Shown one piece after another: positions 52,981 through 62,101 of a stretch of DNA of 64,000 bases. The stretch comes from Cupriavidus sp. P-10. GTDB taxonomy: Bacteria > Pseudomonadota > Gammaproteobacteria > Burkholderiales > Burkholderiaceae. The translations under genes were made by a program, and so were the position numbers. The stretch covers positions 806,001 to 870,000 of the forward strand of contig NZ_AP025172.1 of assembly GCF_003402535.2 (NCBI RefSeq), in the 5' to 3' direction. Within the stretch, counting starts at the first letter, position 1. The number at the start of each line of letters is the position of its first letter. A model generated the notes under the pieces. It searched no databases. It saw nothing but the letters and a program-made list of their open reading frames with translations, and was not told where the DNA came from.

Positions 52981-54339
52981 TCAATCGAGCGGGTAGGAGC
53001 GACGATATTCCGGCATAGTGACTGCCCAGCGCAGGTCGCGCTCGATGAGCTGGCGAAGCGCGTCGCTTGCCTGTGGCTCGCCGTGGACGACAAACGTACG
53101 CCGCGGCGCCTGGTGAAAGCCGCCAAGCCATGTCATGAGTTCCGCGGCATCGGCATGTGCGGACATGTTCTCGACCTGCTCCACCGACGCATGCACGGCG
53201 ATGTCCTTACCATGGACGCGAATGTCGCGCCGGCCTGCGGCCAGCGCTGCGCCGCGCGTACCCGCCGCCTGGAAGCCGGAAAGCAGGATGGCATTGCGAG
53301 GGTTCGGACCGTAGGCGGCAATATGGTGGACCACGCGACCACCGGTAGCCATGCCGCTGCCAGCCAGGATGATCTTGGGACTTCGGTCGTGGTTCAGCCA
53401 GATCGACTGCTCCATGCTCTGCACCGGGATGGCGAGGTTGCAGGCTGCGGCGCACTCTTCGCGGCTGATGCGCAGTTCTTCCGGATGCAGCGAGAAAATC
53501 ATGGTCGCATCGATGGCCATCGGGCTGTTGAGGTACACCGACACGTCGGGGATTCGCTTGAGCTCGCGCAGGCGGTGCAGGCAGTAAAGCAGGCTCTGCG
53601 TGCGCCCCACCGCGAAAGCGGGGATGATCAAACTGCCGCCGCGGCCAATTGTCCGGCTGACTATCTCGCCGAGCACATCGAGCGGGTGGTCGTCCGGATG
53701 CCGCCGGTCGCCGTAGGTGGACTCCACCAGCAGGTAATCCGCCTGACGCACCATTTCCGGCGCGCGCATGACGACGTCCTGCTGCCGCCCGAGGTCGCCT
53801 GAGAAGACGATGCGCTTGCCGTCGACGAACAACGTGACAATAGCTGCCCCGATGATATGTCCGGCCCGGGCAAACTCGGCCTCGATGCCGGGCGCTACCT
53901 GGAAGCGCTTGCCGAACTGCATCGGCTGGAGTCGCCGCATTGCTCGTTCAGCGTCGGCGGCCGTGTAAAGGGGCAATGCGGGGCGATGACGCGAAAAACC
54001 CTTGCGGTTCGCGTAATCGGCGTCTTCTTCCGCCAGGTGGGCGCTGTCTGGCAGCAGGATGCCGCACAGCTGCGCGGTGCCCATTGTGCAGTACACGCTG
54101 CCGCGGAAGCCGTTCCGCACCAGCAGGGGCAAATACCCGCTGTGGTCGATGTGGGCATGGGTCAGCACCACGGCGTCGAGCTTGGCCGGATCGAGCGGCA
54201 GTGGGTCCCAATTGCGCAGGCGCAGGGTCTTGTATCCCTGGAACAGGCCGCAGTCGACCATGACCTGTTGACTGCCGGTATCGAGCAGGTACTTGGAGCC
54301 GGTGACCGTATCGGTCGCGCCGAGGAATTGCAGTTGCAT
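52981..54339 (-). CDS. Metallo-beta-lactamase/beta-CASP family nuclease
   Basis: 452-residue protein from the ATG at 54339. Zinc-binding THAHIDHSG near residue 55, further ligands in HIIGAA and SGDLG, the beta-CASP insert in the middle and C-terminal HADAAEL and FVVHGEPQA motifs. These match RNA-processing beta-CASP enzymes (CPSF73/YsnL-like), which cleave or trim RNA. It is divergent from the USP at 54736, with a perfect FNR box in the gap. Confidence 0.9.
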   Translation of the reverse strand: MQLQFLGATDTVTGSKYLLDTGSQQVMVDCGLFQGYKTLRLRNWDPLPLDPAKLDAVVLTHAHIDHSGYLPLLVRNGFRGSVYCTMGTAQLCGILLPDSAHLAEEDADYANRKGFSRHRPALPLYTAADAERAMRRLQPMQFGKRFQVAPGIEAEFARAGHIIGAAIVTLFVDGKRIVFSGDLGRQQDVVMRAPEMVRQADYLLVESTYGDRRHPDDHPLDVLGEIVSRTIGRGGSLIIPAFAVGRTQSLLYCLHRLRELKRIPDVSVYLNSPMAIDATMIFSLHPEELRISREECAAACNLAIPVQSMEQSIWLNHDRSPKIILAGSGMATGGRVVHHIAAYGPNPRNAILLSGFQAAGTRGAALAAGRRDIRVHGKDIAVHASVEQVENMSAHADAAELMTWLGGFHQAPRRTFVVHGEPQASDALRQLIERDLRWAVTMPEYRRSYPLD

Positions 54340-54433
54340 GCTGGTGTCCTTTGACGCTTGCGCGAAGCCGTTGGTCCCGCCACGGGTGCCGCTGGCCGAT
54401 ACAGCCAGTCTAGGTGGGGGAACCGAGTGGTGG

Positions 54434-54447
54434 TTGATACGGATCAA
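54434..54447. promoter_or_regulatory. FNR/ANR box (perfect consensus), divergent
   Basis: TTGAT-ACGG-ATCAA, ten of ten positions, 101 bp before the beta-CASP gene (minus) and about 295 bp before the USP at 54736 (plus). Confidence 0.8.
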
Positions 54448-54735
54448 TCATGCGGACATGCGAATACCTACGCTTGAACAGTGTCCCGCCCCGCCCGCCC
54501 CACGTGGCGTCCACGCAGAGCCAACAGCAGTGCGCACCGTGGCTCCGCGCGGAGCAGATCTTGGGAAACGTCATGCAAAATCGCTCCAACGCGTTGCAAC
54601 AGGCCTGCCCCCAACCCAGGATTTCATCGTCCCGCGTCCGGCGTAGAGCCATGTCAAAATTCACCATCACCATCTACTCTGATTAGAGCGAATCTTAAGA
54701 TGGGACTTGGGTCGATCCTTCTCAGGAGACATCTC

Positions 54736-55191
54736 ATGTATAGGCGCATCTTGCTTGCCGTGGACGGCAGCCGCTCCTCCGACCTGGCGCTCAGCCAGGC
54801 GATCGCCATCGGCCGGGCCACCAATGCCGAAGTCAAAGTGCTGTACGTGGTGGACGACAGCGACATCTATTTCGGGACGGGCTCTTTCGACCCGCACGAA
54901 CTGGTCAGAAAACTGGTCTCTCATGGCCGCAAGGCATTGGATGCGGCCACTGCCCGCCTTAACGAAGCCGGTATCCGCTGCAACGCACAACTGGACGAGG
55001 AGCCGGTGGCCCCAGGCCGGATCTCGACGACCATCGTCAACGAAGCAAACACCTGGAATGCCGACATGATCGTTTTGGGGACCCATGGCCGGCGCGGCGT
55101 TAGGCGCGTGCTGATGGGCAGCGTGTCAGAAGGCGTCCTTGCGCAGACCACCAAGCCGGTGCTGCTGGTCCGTAGCGAGATCGAAGGCTGA
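54736..55191 (+). CDS. Universal stress protein, single domain (type MYRRI)
   Basis: 151-residue USP from the ATG at 54736 (RBS TCAGGAGACA). LLAVDGSRSSDLALSQA and GTHGRRGVRRVLMGSVSEGV provide the ATP site. Closest in the window to 38872-39336 and 37012-37464. The alcohol dehydrogenase gene starts 7 bp after it, so the two are co-transcribed. Confidence 0.9.
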   Translation: MYRRILLAVDGSRSSDLALSQAIAIGRATNAEVKVLYVVDDSDIYFGTGSFDPHELVRKLVSHGRKALDAATARLNEAGIRCNAQLDEEPVAPGRISTTIVNEANTWNADMIVLGTHGRRGVRRVLMGSVSEGVLAQTTKPVLLVRSEIEG

Positions 55192-55198
55192 TTGCGCC

Positions 55199-56200
55199 AT
55201 GCCGCCGACCATGCGAGCGATGCTGTTCGAGGGTGCGGGGCTGCCCTTGCGCCTGCTGGACGTCCCAGTGCCCGAGCCAGGGCCGGGCGAGGTCCGCATT
55301 ACCGTGGCCGCCTGCGGCGTGTGCCGCACCGATCTGCATATCGCCGACGGCGACCTGCGCTATCCCAAGCCTGCGCTCATTCCGGGGCACGAGATCGTCG
55401 GCACGGTCGAATCGTGTGGCACCGGTGTCACCGCGTTCAGGCAGGGCGACCGTGTCGGCGTGCCATGGCTGGGCCATACCTGCGGACAGTGCAGCTACTG
55501 CGTGCGACATCACGAGAATCTTTGCGACGCGCCGCAGTTCACCGGCTACACGCGTGACGGCGGCTACGCGGAGTACGTGGTGGCCGACAGCCGCTACTGC
55601 TTCAGCATTCCCGCCGCCTATGACAACGAGCACGCCGCCCCACTGCTCTGTGCCGGCCTGATCGGCTACCGCACGCTGCGAATGGCGGGTGAAGCGCGCC
55701 GCATCGGCATCTACGGCTTTGGTGCGGCAGCCCACCTGGTGACGCAAATCGCCGTGGCGCAGGGCCGGGAGGTCTATGCCTTCACCCGCACGGGCGACAG
55801 CGCTGCCCAGCAGTTGGCACACCAGTCTGGCGCATGCTGGGCCGGCGCCAGCGACCTCGATGCACCGGTACCGCTGGACGCGGCACTGATCTTTGCCCCC
55901 GTGGGCGCGCTGGTGCCGCGTGCGCTGCGCGCCATCGACAAAGGCGGCATCGTCGTCTGCGGCGGCATCCATATGAGCGACATCCCGGCCATGCCCTACC
56001 AGTTGCTGTGGGAAGAGCGACGGCTGTGCTCCGTGGCCAACCTCACTCGGGCCGATGGCGACGCGTTGATGGCGATCGCGGCCCACACGCCGCTACAGAC
56101 CCATATCACCACCTATCCGCTCGAACAGGCCAACGTTGCCTTGGTCGACCTGCGCGCGGGCCGCCTGGCCGGCGCCGCCGTCCTGACTATCCATCCCTGA
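55199..56200 (+). CDS. Zinc-dependent alcohol dehydrogenase
   Basis: 333-residue medium-chain dehydrogenase. The catalytic zinc site shows as CGVCRTDLHIADGD and PGHEIVGTV; the structural zinc cysteines as CGQCSYCVRHHENLC. The cofactor fold is at about 175-200 (IGIYGFGAAAHLVTQIA; GxGxxA form). Start at 55199; an alternative ATG is at 55211. It oxidises alcohols or, under low oxygen, reduces aldehydes with NAD(P)H. Behind a USP in one operon. Confidence 0.9.
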   Translation: MPPTMRAMLFEGAGLPLRLLDVPVPEPGPGEVRITVAACGVCRTDLHIADGDLRYPKPALIPGHEIVGTVESCGTGVTAFRQGDRVGVPWLGHTCGQCSYCVRHHENLCDAPQFTGYTRDGGYAEYVVADSRYCFSIPAAYDNEHAAPLLCAGLIGYRTLRMAGEARRIGIYGFGAAAHLVTQIAVAQGREVYAFTRTGDSAAQQLAHQSGACWAGASDLDAPVPLDAALIFAPVGALVPRALRAIDKGGIVVCGGIHMSDIPAMPYQLLWEERRLCSVANLTRADGDALMAIAAHTPLQTHITTYPLEQANVALVDLRAGRLAGAAVLTIHP

Positions 56201-56381
56201 GTCTTTTCCGCCGCCTGCAGCAGGGATGCCAGGGAGAACGCTTGATTTGGCTGAAGGCCGGCACGCAAGTGCCTAGCATGCACTCATGGTTTCGTGTGCT
56301 TGGACGACCCGACAAGATTTCAGCCGACAAGCTTTCAGGAGAGGAACAAAAACCGCCGGCGTCTCCCTTTTCGGGAGGCTT

Positions 56382-56579
56382 TCAACGGCGCTTACCGACC
56401 ACATTGAGAATGCGTTCGCCCTCTCTGGTCAGGCGAAATTGCCTCCGATCAGGTCTCGAGGTCTCGAGCTGCGCCAGCTGGCGCTCAACGAGTGCACTGA
56501 TGTCAGCGGGGTCCAACTCGCGGGTATGTTCCGAATCGCTGAGAATCATCAGCGCTGCGAGCTCGTGGGGGCTTAGCAT
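56382..56579 (-). CDS. Small winged-helix-like hypothetical protein
   Basis: 65-residue protein from the ATG at 56579. The pattern LSPHELAALMILSD, DPADISALVERQLAQLE and FRLTREGERILNVV resembles a short winged helix with a Thr-Arg-Glu-Gly wing turn as in MarR/PadR-like proteins, but there is no dimerisation helix. Upstream GGGAGACAGAG supports the start. No recognised family; a regulator or fragment. Confidence 0.5.
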   Translation of the reverse strand: MLSPHELAALMILSDSEHTRELDPADISALVERQLAQLETSRPDRRQFRLTREGERILNVVGKRR

Positions 56580-57046
56580 CTCTGTCTCCCGCAGAGGTTG
56601 ACGATTACGCGTGCGGCGCTGCATGACGGAGCCGCATGGGCCACGCGTTGCAGCAACCGAATTTTAGGGGCCACTATGTCGGGTCGTGGCCCTGACTGCG
56701 GATCTTTTGAGGTAGGTCAAATCGGCATACCGTTTGGCCAAGGTTAGGTCCTACCGCTCGCGAAAAGGAGGCTCGCGCTTGATGTACTGACGGCCCGGTC
56801 GACATAAGATTGCAGGCGAAGGGTGTTTACTAAACCACGTTTGTTCAGTTTCTGGTCTGCGCTGCCTGCCTACAGGTTGAGAAATAAGAGATTTGGCGCG
56901 GCGCAGCAGTCCGGCAAATCCGGATTGGGTGTGAGGACCGGCTGGTGCCGGTGGAGTGGCGCGCCGCTGAAGGCCCGCCGCTGGTAGCCGTCCAGCGCGA
57001 GCGCGGCTGGACGAGCTGCTGTTCGTGATCATCCTGGACTGACAGA
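56580..57046. other. Intergenic region, no gene recognised
   Basis: About 470 bp between the small winged-helix-like gene and a USP remnant. No supported frame, no FNR box and no RNA gene seen. Confidence 0.4.
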
Positions 57047-57189
57047 CCGATGCTGGCCATCCCCAGCGCAGGCTGGTTAAGCGAGATCGGCAGGCGCGTC
57101 ATGCTCGCCTGGAATGGCAGCCGCGAATCCGCCCGGGCGATCCATGACGCCTCACGTCGATGAACGTCCCGGCGCTTTTCTCGCACTAG
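57047..57189 (+). pseudogene. Tandem universal stress protein remnant with internal deletion
   Basis: The frame from 57047 reads PMLAIPSAGWLSEIGRRVML and AWNGSRESARAIHDA, the domain junction typical of the MDYATI-type tandem USPs, then stops at 57161. Directly after it another frame gives NVPALFSH-stop at 57187-57189, the usual C-terminal end. The roughly 100 codons in between, and the whole first domain, are gone. Confidence 0.6.
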
Positions 57190-57243
57190 TCTTCTGCGCA
57201 CAACAGGGCGATACCTCAGCCGTGCCGGCGCAGGCCACGCCCG

Positions 57244-57257
57244 TTGATCTGAAACAA
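57244..57257 (+). promoter_or_regulatory. FNR/ANR box
   Basis: TTGAT-CTGA-AACAA, nine of ten positions, 62 bp before the tandem USP start at 57313. Confidence 0.57.
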
Positions 57258-57312
57258 GAGTCGATCTCGCCTGCCGCCTAGACTGATTTGTAGCTTCTGC
57301 GAGAGGGCGATC

Positions 57313-58146
57313 ATGGCTTACGACAGCATCCTGGTGCATCTGGACAGCAATCCGCAGGCGCTGCAGCGGCTCGAAGTGGCGGGGCACATTGCCGCGGCTA
57401 ACCAGTGCCCGCTGATCGGCATGTACGCCGGTTTCGTTCTCGATCCGGGCATCTACCTCACGGAGGGCGCGCAGCAATTTGTAGCGGACGACCTGGCCCG
57501 GCGCAACAAGGTCAGGGAAAACGTCCGGGTGCAGTTTCTTGCTGCGACTCAAGCACTGCCGGTGCGCGCCGAGTGGCGCGCGGCAGAGCGAGAGTCCGTG
57601 GTGACAGTGCTGCGCGAGGCTCGCGAGGCCGGACTGATCGTTGCCGGCCAGTACGACGCCGACAACACCGAAGGCCCGGTGGCTCGACAGCTGCTGGAAT
57701 CGTTGCTGCTGGAGACCGGCCGTCCGACGCTGGTCGTGCCGTGCGCCGGCAAGTTTCCCACCGTTGGCACGCGGGTTATCGTCGCGTGGAATGGCAGCCG
57801 GGAGGCGGCGCGGGCGCTGCACGATGCTGTGCCGCTGATGGCCGGTGCCCAGGCGCACATTCTTTGCGCACACACTGCGGCCAAGGAGGCAAGAGCAGAC
57901 GCCACCCCGGTCGGCCACGCCGCGCGTGTGCTGGAGCACCACGGCGTGGCCGTGGAAATCGAACACGGTCCCGGCGGTGCTGACCTGACCATCGGCGAGC
58001 TCCTGCTTTCGCGCGCGGCGGATTCTAATGCCGACCTGATCGTGATGGGGGCCTACGGATACGGTCGCATGCGCGAACTGGTGCTTGGCGGCGTCACGCG
58101 TACGCTTTTGGACTCCATGACGGTACCTGTGCTGTTCTCGCGCTGA
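57313..58146 (+). CDS. Universal stress protein, tandem-domain (type MxYxSI)
   Basis: 277-residue tandem USP. The first domain starts MAYDSILVHLDSNPQA; the second has VIVAWNGSREAARALHD and loop GAYGYGRMRELVLGGVTRTLL, ending VPVLFSR. Related to 35383 and 62102. It leads a three-gene group with the small lipoprotein and the USP at 58382. Confidence 0.9.
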   Translation: MAYDSILVHLDSNPQALQRLEVAGHIAAANQCPLIGMYAGFVLDPGIYLTEGAQQFVADDLARRNKVRENVRVQFLAATQALPVRAEWRAAERESVVTVLREAREAGLIVAGQYDADNTEGPVARQLLESLLLETGRPTLVVPCAGKFPTVGTRVIVAWNGSREAARALHDAVPLMAGAQAHILCAHTAAKEARADATPVGHAARVLEHHGVAVEIEHGPGGADLTIGELLLSRAADSNADLIVMGAYGYGRMRELVLGGVTRTLLDSMTVPVLFSR

Positions 58147-58181
58147 AGCGAAGACAGCCCAGACTGGAACCGGTTACTGCC

Positions 58182-58382
58182 ATGAAAGCGCTTCAACGGT
58201 CTCGCTATAGCGCCTGCCTGCAGCGATGCAGCGTCGGATTGCTTTTTTGCATCGTCTGCAGCGCTTGTGCCGGCGCGCCCAATTTTCTCCGCCCTCCCAA
58301 GCTGCGAGCGGACCAAGCCGTGCGGGCGAGCATCTCGGCGCGCGTTGTGCCGCATGCCCTTGCTCAGGCGGAGGCGCTCTGA
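58182..58382 (+). CDS. Small LRPPK-motif lipoprotein, second copy
   Basis: 66-residue protein: basic N terminus, hydrophobic core VGLLFCIVCSAC with a lipobox-like Cys, then AGAPNFLRPPKLRADQAV. The motif after the Cys resembles 36414-36641 (SAVPDPLRPPKPR). It starts 35 bp after a USP gene and its stop overlaps the ATG of the next USP by one base, so it is translated between two USPs. No function known. Confidence 0.55.
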   Translation: MKALQRSRYSACLQRCSVGLLFCIVCSACAGAPNFLRPPKLRADQAVRASISARVVPHALAQAEAL

Positions 58383-59221
58383 TGGACTACCGGACGATCG
58401 TTGTCGAGCTTGGGCCAGACGCCGGTTGCGTCGCCCGTATCCGCATGGCTGCGGACCTGGCTTCCTGCTTTGGGGCGCATATCATTGGTGCCAGCGCGAC
58501 TGGCCTGCGCATCGATCCCGTGCGTGGCGCCGGCGACGATGCGGCGCGGTACGCAGAACTTGCGCGCCGCCGCCTGCTGAGCCAAATCGCGTCGTACCGG
58601 GAGTTACTGGGCAATACGTTGGCTGATGCCACACCCGCGATCACATTCTCGCATCATGTCGTGGCAGAGGAGACCGGCTGGGTCCTGGCACAGGAGGCGC
58701 GCGTGGCCGATATCGTCCTGCTCGCGCGGCCGGCCACCACAGGGGGAGTCGTGCCATCGCTTACGGCCGAGGTGGCCGAATATGTGCTGCTGAATGCGGG
58801 GCGGCCGGTGGTCGTCCTGCCTAACGAGGTCCGCCGCCTGCATGGCGGCCACGTGGTGATTGCATGGGACGGTCAGCGCGAGGCCGCTAGGGCGGTAGCC
58901 GATGCGATGCCCCTGCTCCTTCGCGCCAGACAGGTAACGATACTTGGAGTCTGGGACCGGGCCGGCAGGCCAGATGCGAAATCGGAGCCGGTCGCGGGGC
59001 TGCGTCATTACCTGCAGCGTCATGGCATCGTTGCTGCCGTGCGGACCGAGCAGACTTCCTTGCCCGTTGGTCCGGTTATCTGCGATGTGCTCGGGGAGCT
59101 TGCCGCGGACTTCCTGGTGGCGGGGGGCTATGGGCACTCCCGCATGCGGGAGCTTGTGATCGGCGGGACAACGCGGACGTTGATGCGCCACGCCGAAGTT
59201 CCTGTTTTGTTCTCACACTAA
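58382..59221 (+). CDS. Universal stress protein, tandem-domain (type MDYRTI)
   Basis: 279-residue tandem USP, start ATG at 58382 overlapping the lipoprotein stop. TIVVELGPDAGCVARI begins the first domain; the second has VVIAWDGQREAARAVADAMP and GGYGHSRMRELVIGGTTRTLM, ending VPVLFSH. Closest to 52077-52919. Confidence 0.9.
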   Translation: MDYRTIVVELGPDAGCVARIRMAADLASCFGAHIIGASATGLRIDPVRGAGDDAARYAELARRRLLSQIASYRELLGNTLADATPAITFSHHVVAEETGWVLAQEARVADIVLLARPATTGGVVPSLTAEVAEYVLLNAGRPVVVLPNEVRRLHGGHVVIAWDGQREAARAVADAMPLLLRARQVTILGVWDRAGRPDAKSEPVAGLRHYLQRHGIVAAVRTEQTSLPVGPVICDVLGELAADFLVAGGYGHSRMRELVIGGTTRTLMRHAEVPVLFSH

Positions 59222-59406
59222 CAGCAGGCCTCGCAGGCAACTGCAATGGTGCAACCGATAGCGTCAGGGCGCTAGATCGGCGGCGCCGCAAAGCTCCAAC
59301 CTGCAGGTTCACCAGCGTCAGGCCGTACTCGAACTTACGGTTTAGATGGGCACTGGCGGTGCTCTGCACCGTTCGGCGCACGATGCTGTGGCAGGCGGCC
59401 GACGAA

Positions 59407-59769
59407 TCAGTTCAGTCTCCCAGCGAGCCAGACCACGGCGAGGTAAGTCAGCACGTGCGCGTACTGGTCCACGCCAAATGCCCACCAGTACTGCGGCAAG
59501 TTTGGCGTCAAATTGGCGCGTCGGCCGAGGCGCACCTTCCAGTGGTCGACCATGTAGTGGACGACGGCGTCGAAGATCCCCAGCCCGAGCCAATGGGTTA
59601 CACCAAAGCCGCCGAGCAGCACAGCAGTACACAGGCCATGTAGCCCCGCGTGGGCATAGCCACCCGGGCTCCGGAAGTCACCCTTGCCGGCCAGCATCCA
59701 GCTCGGCTGCCACAGAAAGTCGCACACGAGATGCTTGGTGAACAATGCGAATAGCAGCAGTAACGCCAT
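59407..59769 (-). CDS. DUF3307 membrane protein
   Basis: 120-residue polytopic protein from the ATG at 59769. KHLVCDFLWQPSWMLAGKG, HAGLHGLCTAVLLG and DAVVHYMVDHWKVRLG follow the DUF3307 pattern (His/Asp residues in helices facing the membrane). Four hydrophobic segments. Function unknown. It is alone on this strand. Confidence 0.72.
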   Translation of the reverse strand: MALLLLFALFTKHLVCDFLWQPSWMLAGKGDFRSPGGYAHAGLHGLCTAVLLGGFGVTHWLGLGIFDAVVHYMVDHWKVRLGRRANLTPNLPQYWWAFGVDQYAHVLTYLAVVWLAGRLN

Positions 59770-60420
59770 GGCCCGCTCTCCACCCAACGCCATGCCAGAC
59801 CGCACGCCGCAGTGACGGCACCGCGCTCTGGCTTTTCATTATCAATGAACAGTAAAGAGTAAGACCACCATAGCTGCCACTGAAATCGATGCTGGCAGCA
59901 ACATGCGTGGCGCTATTCAGGCCCTCGACCCGGGAGAACGCTGTGTGTCCGTGACCGAAGCGCCATCTCTTTTTTTGCGGTGCACAAATTTTTTTTGGAA
60001 CGATCCCAACTATGGACAGGTGGACGACTTTGAATTTGATGCCTGATTCGCACAAGCGCATGCCACCATTCTTGCTGTACGCCTTCTTAGGTCATCTTTC
60101 GCATGCTGTCGCGCTTTGCTGGGATGGCCAGACGCGGACCCCAAAGCAGGTTGCATGCGCTGTTCTTCGCGGTCTCGCTGTCGGCGACGCTCTAGTCATC
60201 GTCGACCTGGAACTTCCACGGCTAGGTTTGATCCGGGTTAACGCCTTCGACGAAGTGTTGCAGCAGGTACGCATACCATGAGACAAACCTGCACTGTAGT
60301 GCAGTGCATCGGTCGTGATTTAGAGTTCTGAGCGTTCGTACCCGGGAGCGTCGAAGCGGATCAAGACGCTGGTGGTCTTCGCCGGCCCGTGCAAAGCCCG
60401 CGTCCTCCCGATGGCGCCCA
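59770..60420. other. Intergenic region, no convincing gene
   Basis: About 650 bp between the DUF3307 gene and the FNR box at 60421. A plus-strand frame at 60012-60281 (89 residues) has no recognised features. A second, weak FNR-like match (TTGAT-CCGG-GTTAA) is at about 60225. Nothing else is supported. Confidence 0.4.
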
Positions 60421-60434
60421 TTGACGTTGATCAA
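60421..60434 (+). promoter_or_regulatory. FNR/ANR box
   Basis: TTGAC-GTTG-ATCAA, nine of ten positions. The next clear genes are the micro-ORF at 60629 and the DoxX gene at 60825, both on plus. Confidence 0.57.
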
Positions 60435-60628
60435 AGGGCTGCGCCGGCTCGCTGCTATCTTGAAACGAAGCACCGCCTCACAAGGATTGCACCCCCGACC
60501 ACTGCATACTATCCAACGGCCGTGTCGCGCCGAGGCATAGGCGGGAGGAAAGCAAGGTCGATGAGTTCCGGTCCGGTCATGTTCGGCGCTGGCTACGTCT
60601 CACCCGGGTGCAAGGTGGAAGGCCTCTG

Positions 60629-60700
60629 ATGAGCCTGATCTACGTGGTTGTCTGGCTGGTCGCAGGCCCGCTTTGGTGGAAGCTGCTTCGGCACGTTTGA
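60629..60700 (+). CDS. 23-residue single-helix membrane peptide (candidate)
   Basis: The ATG at 60629 (TGATGA overlap with an upstream frame) gives a 23-residue peptide: MSLIYVVVWLVAGPLWWKLL plus three residues, almost entirely hydrophobic with a basic end. Purine-rich GTGGAAGG upstream may be the RBS. It looks like the small accessory subunits of respiratory complexes, but this is inference from composition only. Confidence 0.35.
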   Translation: MSLIYVVVWLVAGPLWWKLLRHV

Positions 60701-60824
60701 GACGGCATTGGCAAGGAAAAGAGCCGGACTCCTGATTGGGGGCTAGCTCCTGACACCAGCAATCCGTTCCCCATTTGGCCGATAAGCAACGCCTGCTGGC
60801 GCTGTTTGATTCCGGAGAATTATC

Positions 60825-61247
60825 ATGGTCATGACCGCGATGTCGCTCGCGCCCACGATCGTTTCACGAACGTACTCTGTCGGTCGCGCACTTCTTGGCT
60901 CCCTTTTTTTACTTTCCGGACTCCTGAAGATTGGCAGCTTCGCGGCCTATTCTGCGTGGATTGCCAGCGCTGAGCTACCGACTCCGGTCTTGCTGTTGGT
61001 GCTAACCATCGTGATTGAAATTGGTGGTGGGCTAACCCTGATTTCGGGCTGGAACGCACGGTTGGGCGCGTTGCTTCTTGCACTGTTCCTGGTGCCCACG
61101 ACCATCATCTTCCACGGCTTCTGGCGCGCCGATCCGGCAGACTTCCTGAATCAGCTTAACCACATTCTGAAGAATGTCTCAATCCTGGGCGGCATGTTGG
61201 TGATATTCGCCATTGAATCGTCGCGTGCGCAAGCAAGAGCCCCATAG
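60825..61247 (+). CDS. DoxX-family membrane protein
   Basis: 140-residue protein with four hydrophobic segments. GRALLGSLFLLSGLLKIGSF and EIGGGLTLISGWNARLGALLL are the DoxX motifs; the loop FHGFWRADPADFLNQLNHILKNV is typical as well. DoxX-like proteins are linked to quinone or thiosulfate oxidation and redox stress, with no firm general role. RBS GGAGAATTATC. Confidence 0.85.
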   Translation: MVMTAMSLAPTIVSRTYSVGRALLGSLFLLSGLLKIGSFAAYSAWIASAELPTPVLLLVLTIVIEIGGGLTLISGWNARLGALLLALFLVPTTIIFHGFWRADPADFLNQLNHILKNVSILGGMLVIFAIESSRAQARAP

Positions 61248-62024
61248 CTGCTATGGTGATAAAATCTCGCAAAAGCCGGGGTGCAGCAGAGCGAACGGCT
61301 TGCAGGTCAGGAAGGCAGAAACCGCGTACGAGAGCTGTAGTACCAGCGAGTCATGGTGGCTCCATCGAGTTTGCGGCAGGTGGCCAAGCTTTTACAATTG
61401 GGATTCCAGTGCCTAAAGCTCTTCTACGTGCGTACGTACCGCACTCCCCCGGGGATCAGCACCGACTGGTCTGCGAGACCCAGACGCATTATGGGCCACG
61501 TTTATCTGAGGCTGCGCGAGTAACTGGGTGGCAAGGGACTTCCTCTCTGCACCCCTGAGGTCTCAAAATGCGAACCCTTCGGCGCGCAAGCGGCGCTGTG
61601 GCGTCCGCGGATTATCCGCGCAACATCGAACAGATCAGGGGGAAGCGCTCGACGAACCCTTGCAGAGCCGCGTTGTGAGGCTGTAGAGGCTGTCACCACT
61701 CCATCGGGTCGATGGATATCCCGTCGAACTGCGCATTGAACTGAAGCAACTGCCTATGCCTCACGCACGGGCTATGTCATTGCCTCGTCGACATGACACG
61801 CTTTCCCAGTGACGGCCATCTGGTGTCCTGGGCTGGCCCGTGTCCGCGGCTGTCGCGATGGCGTTGAGTATGCCGACCTTGTCCTCCTGGCGATCGCCGT
61901 CCATTTCGCTCCGAATTGCGCTGCTGCGGCATGAGTCAACCGGCTTAGCGACGCGTACTCCTTTCGGAGCACATCGCACTGAGCAAGCTACACAAGTCAA
62001 CCAGCCATGTTTCGCGTACTGGCT
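61248..62024. other. Intergenic region, no convincing gene
   Basis: About 780 bp downstream of the DoxX gene. Several short frames exist on both strands, none with a recognised motif or good start. It may be IS debris but no transposase signature is seen. Confidence 0.4.
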
Positions 62025-62038
62025 TTGACGTTCGACAA
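62025..62038 (+). promoter_or_regulatory. Possible FNR/ANR box
   Basis: TTGAC-GTTC-GACAA, seven of ten positions, 70 bp before the USP start at 62102. The position fits the other USP promoters, the sequence only partly. Confidence 0.33.
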
Positions 62039-62101
62039 GCCCTGTCTATGCCCAAGTTCTAGATTGAACATGCGGTCTGCAGCCGCTAGGAGGAAATGTC
62101 C

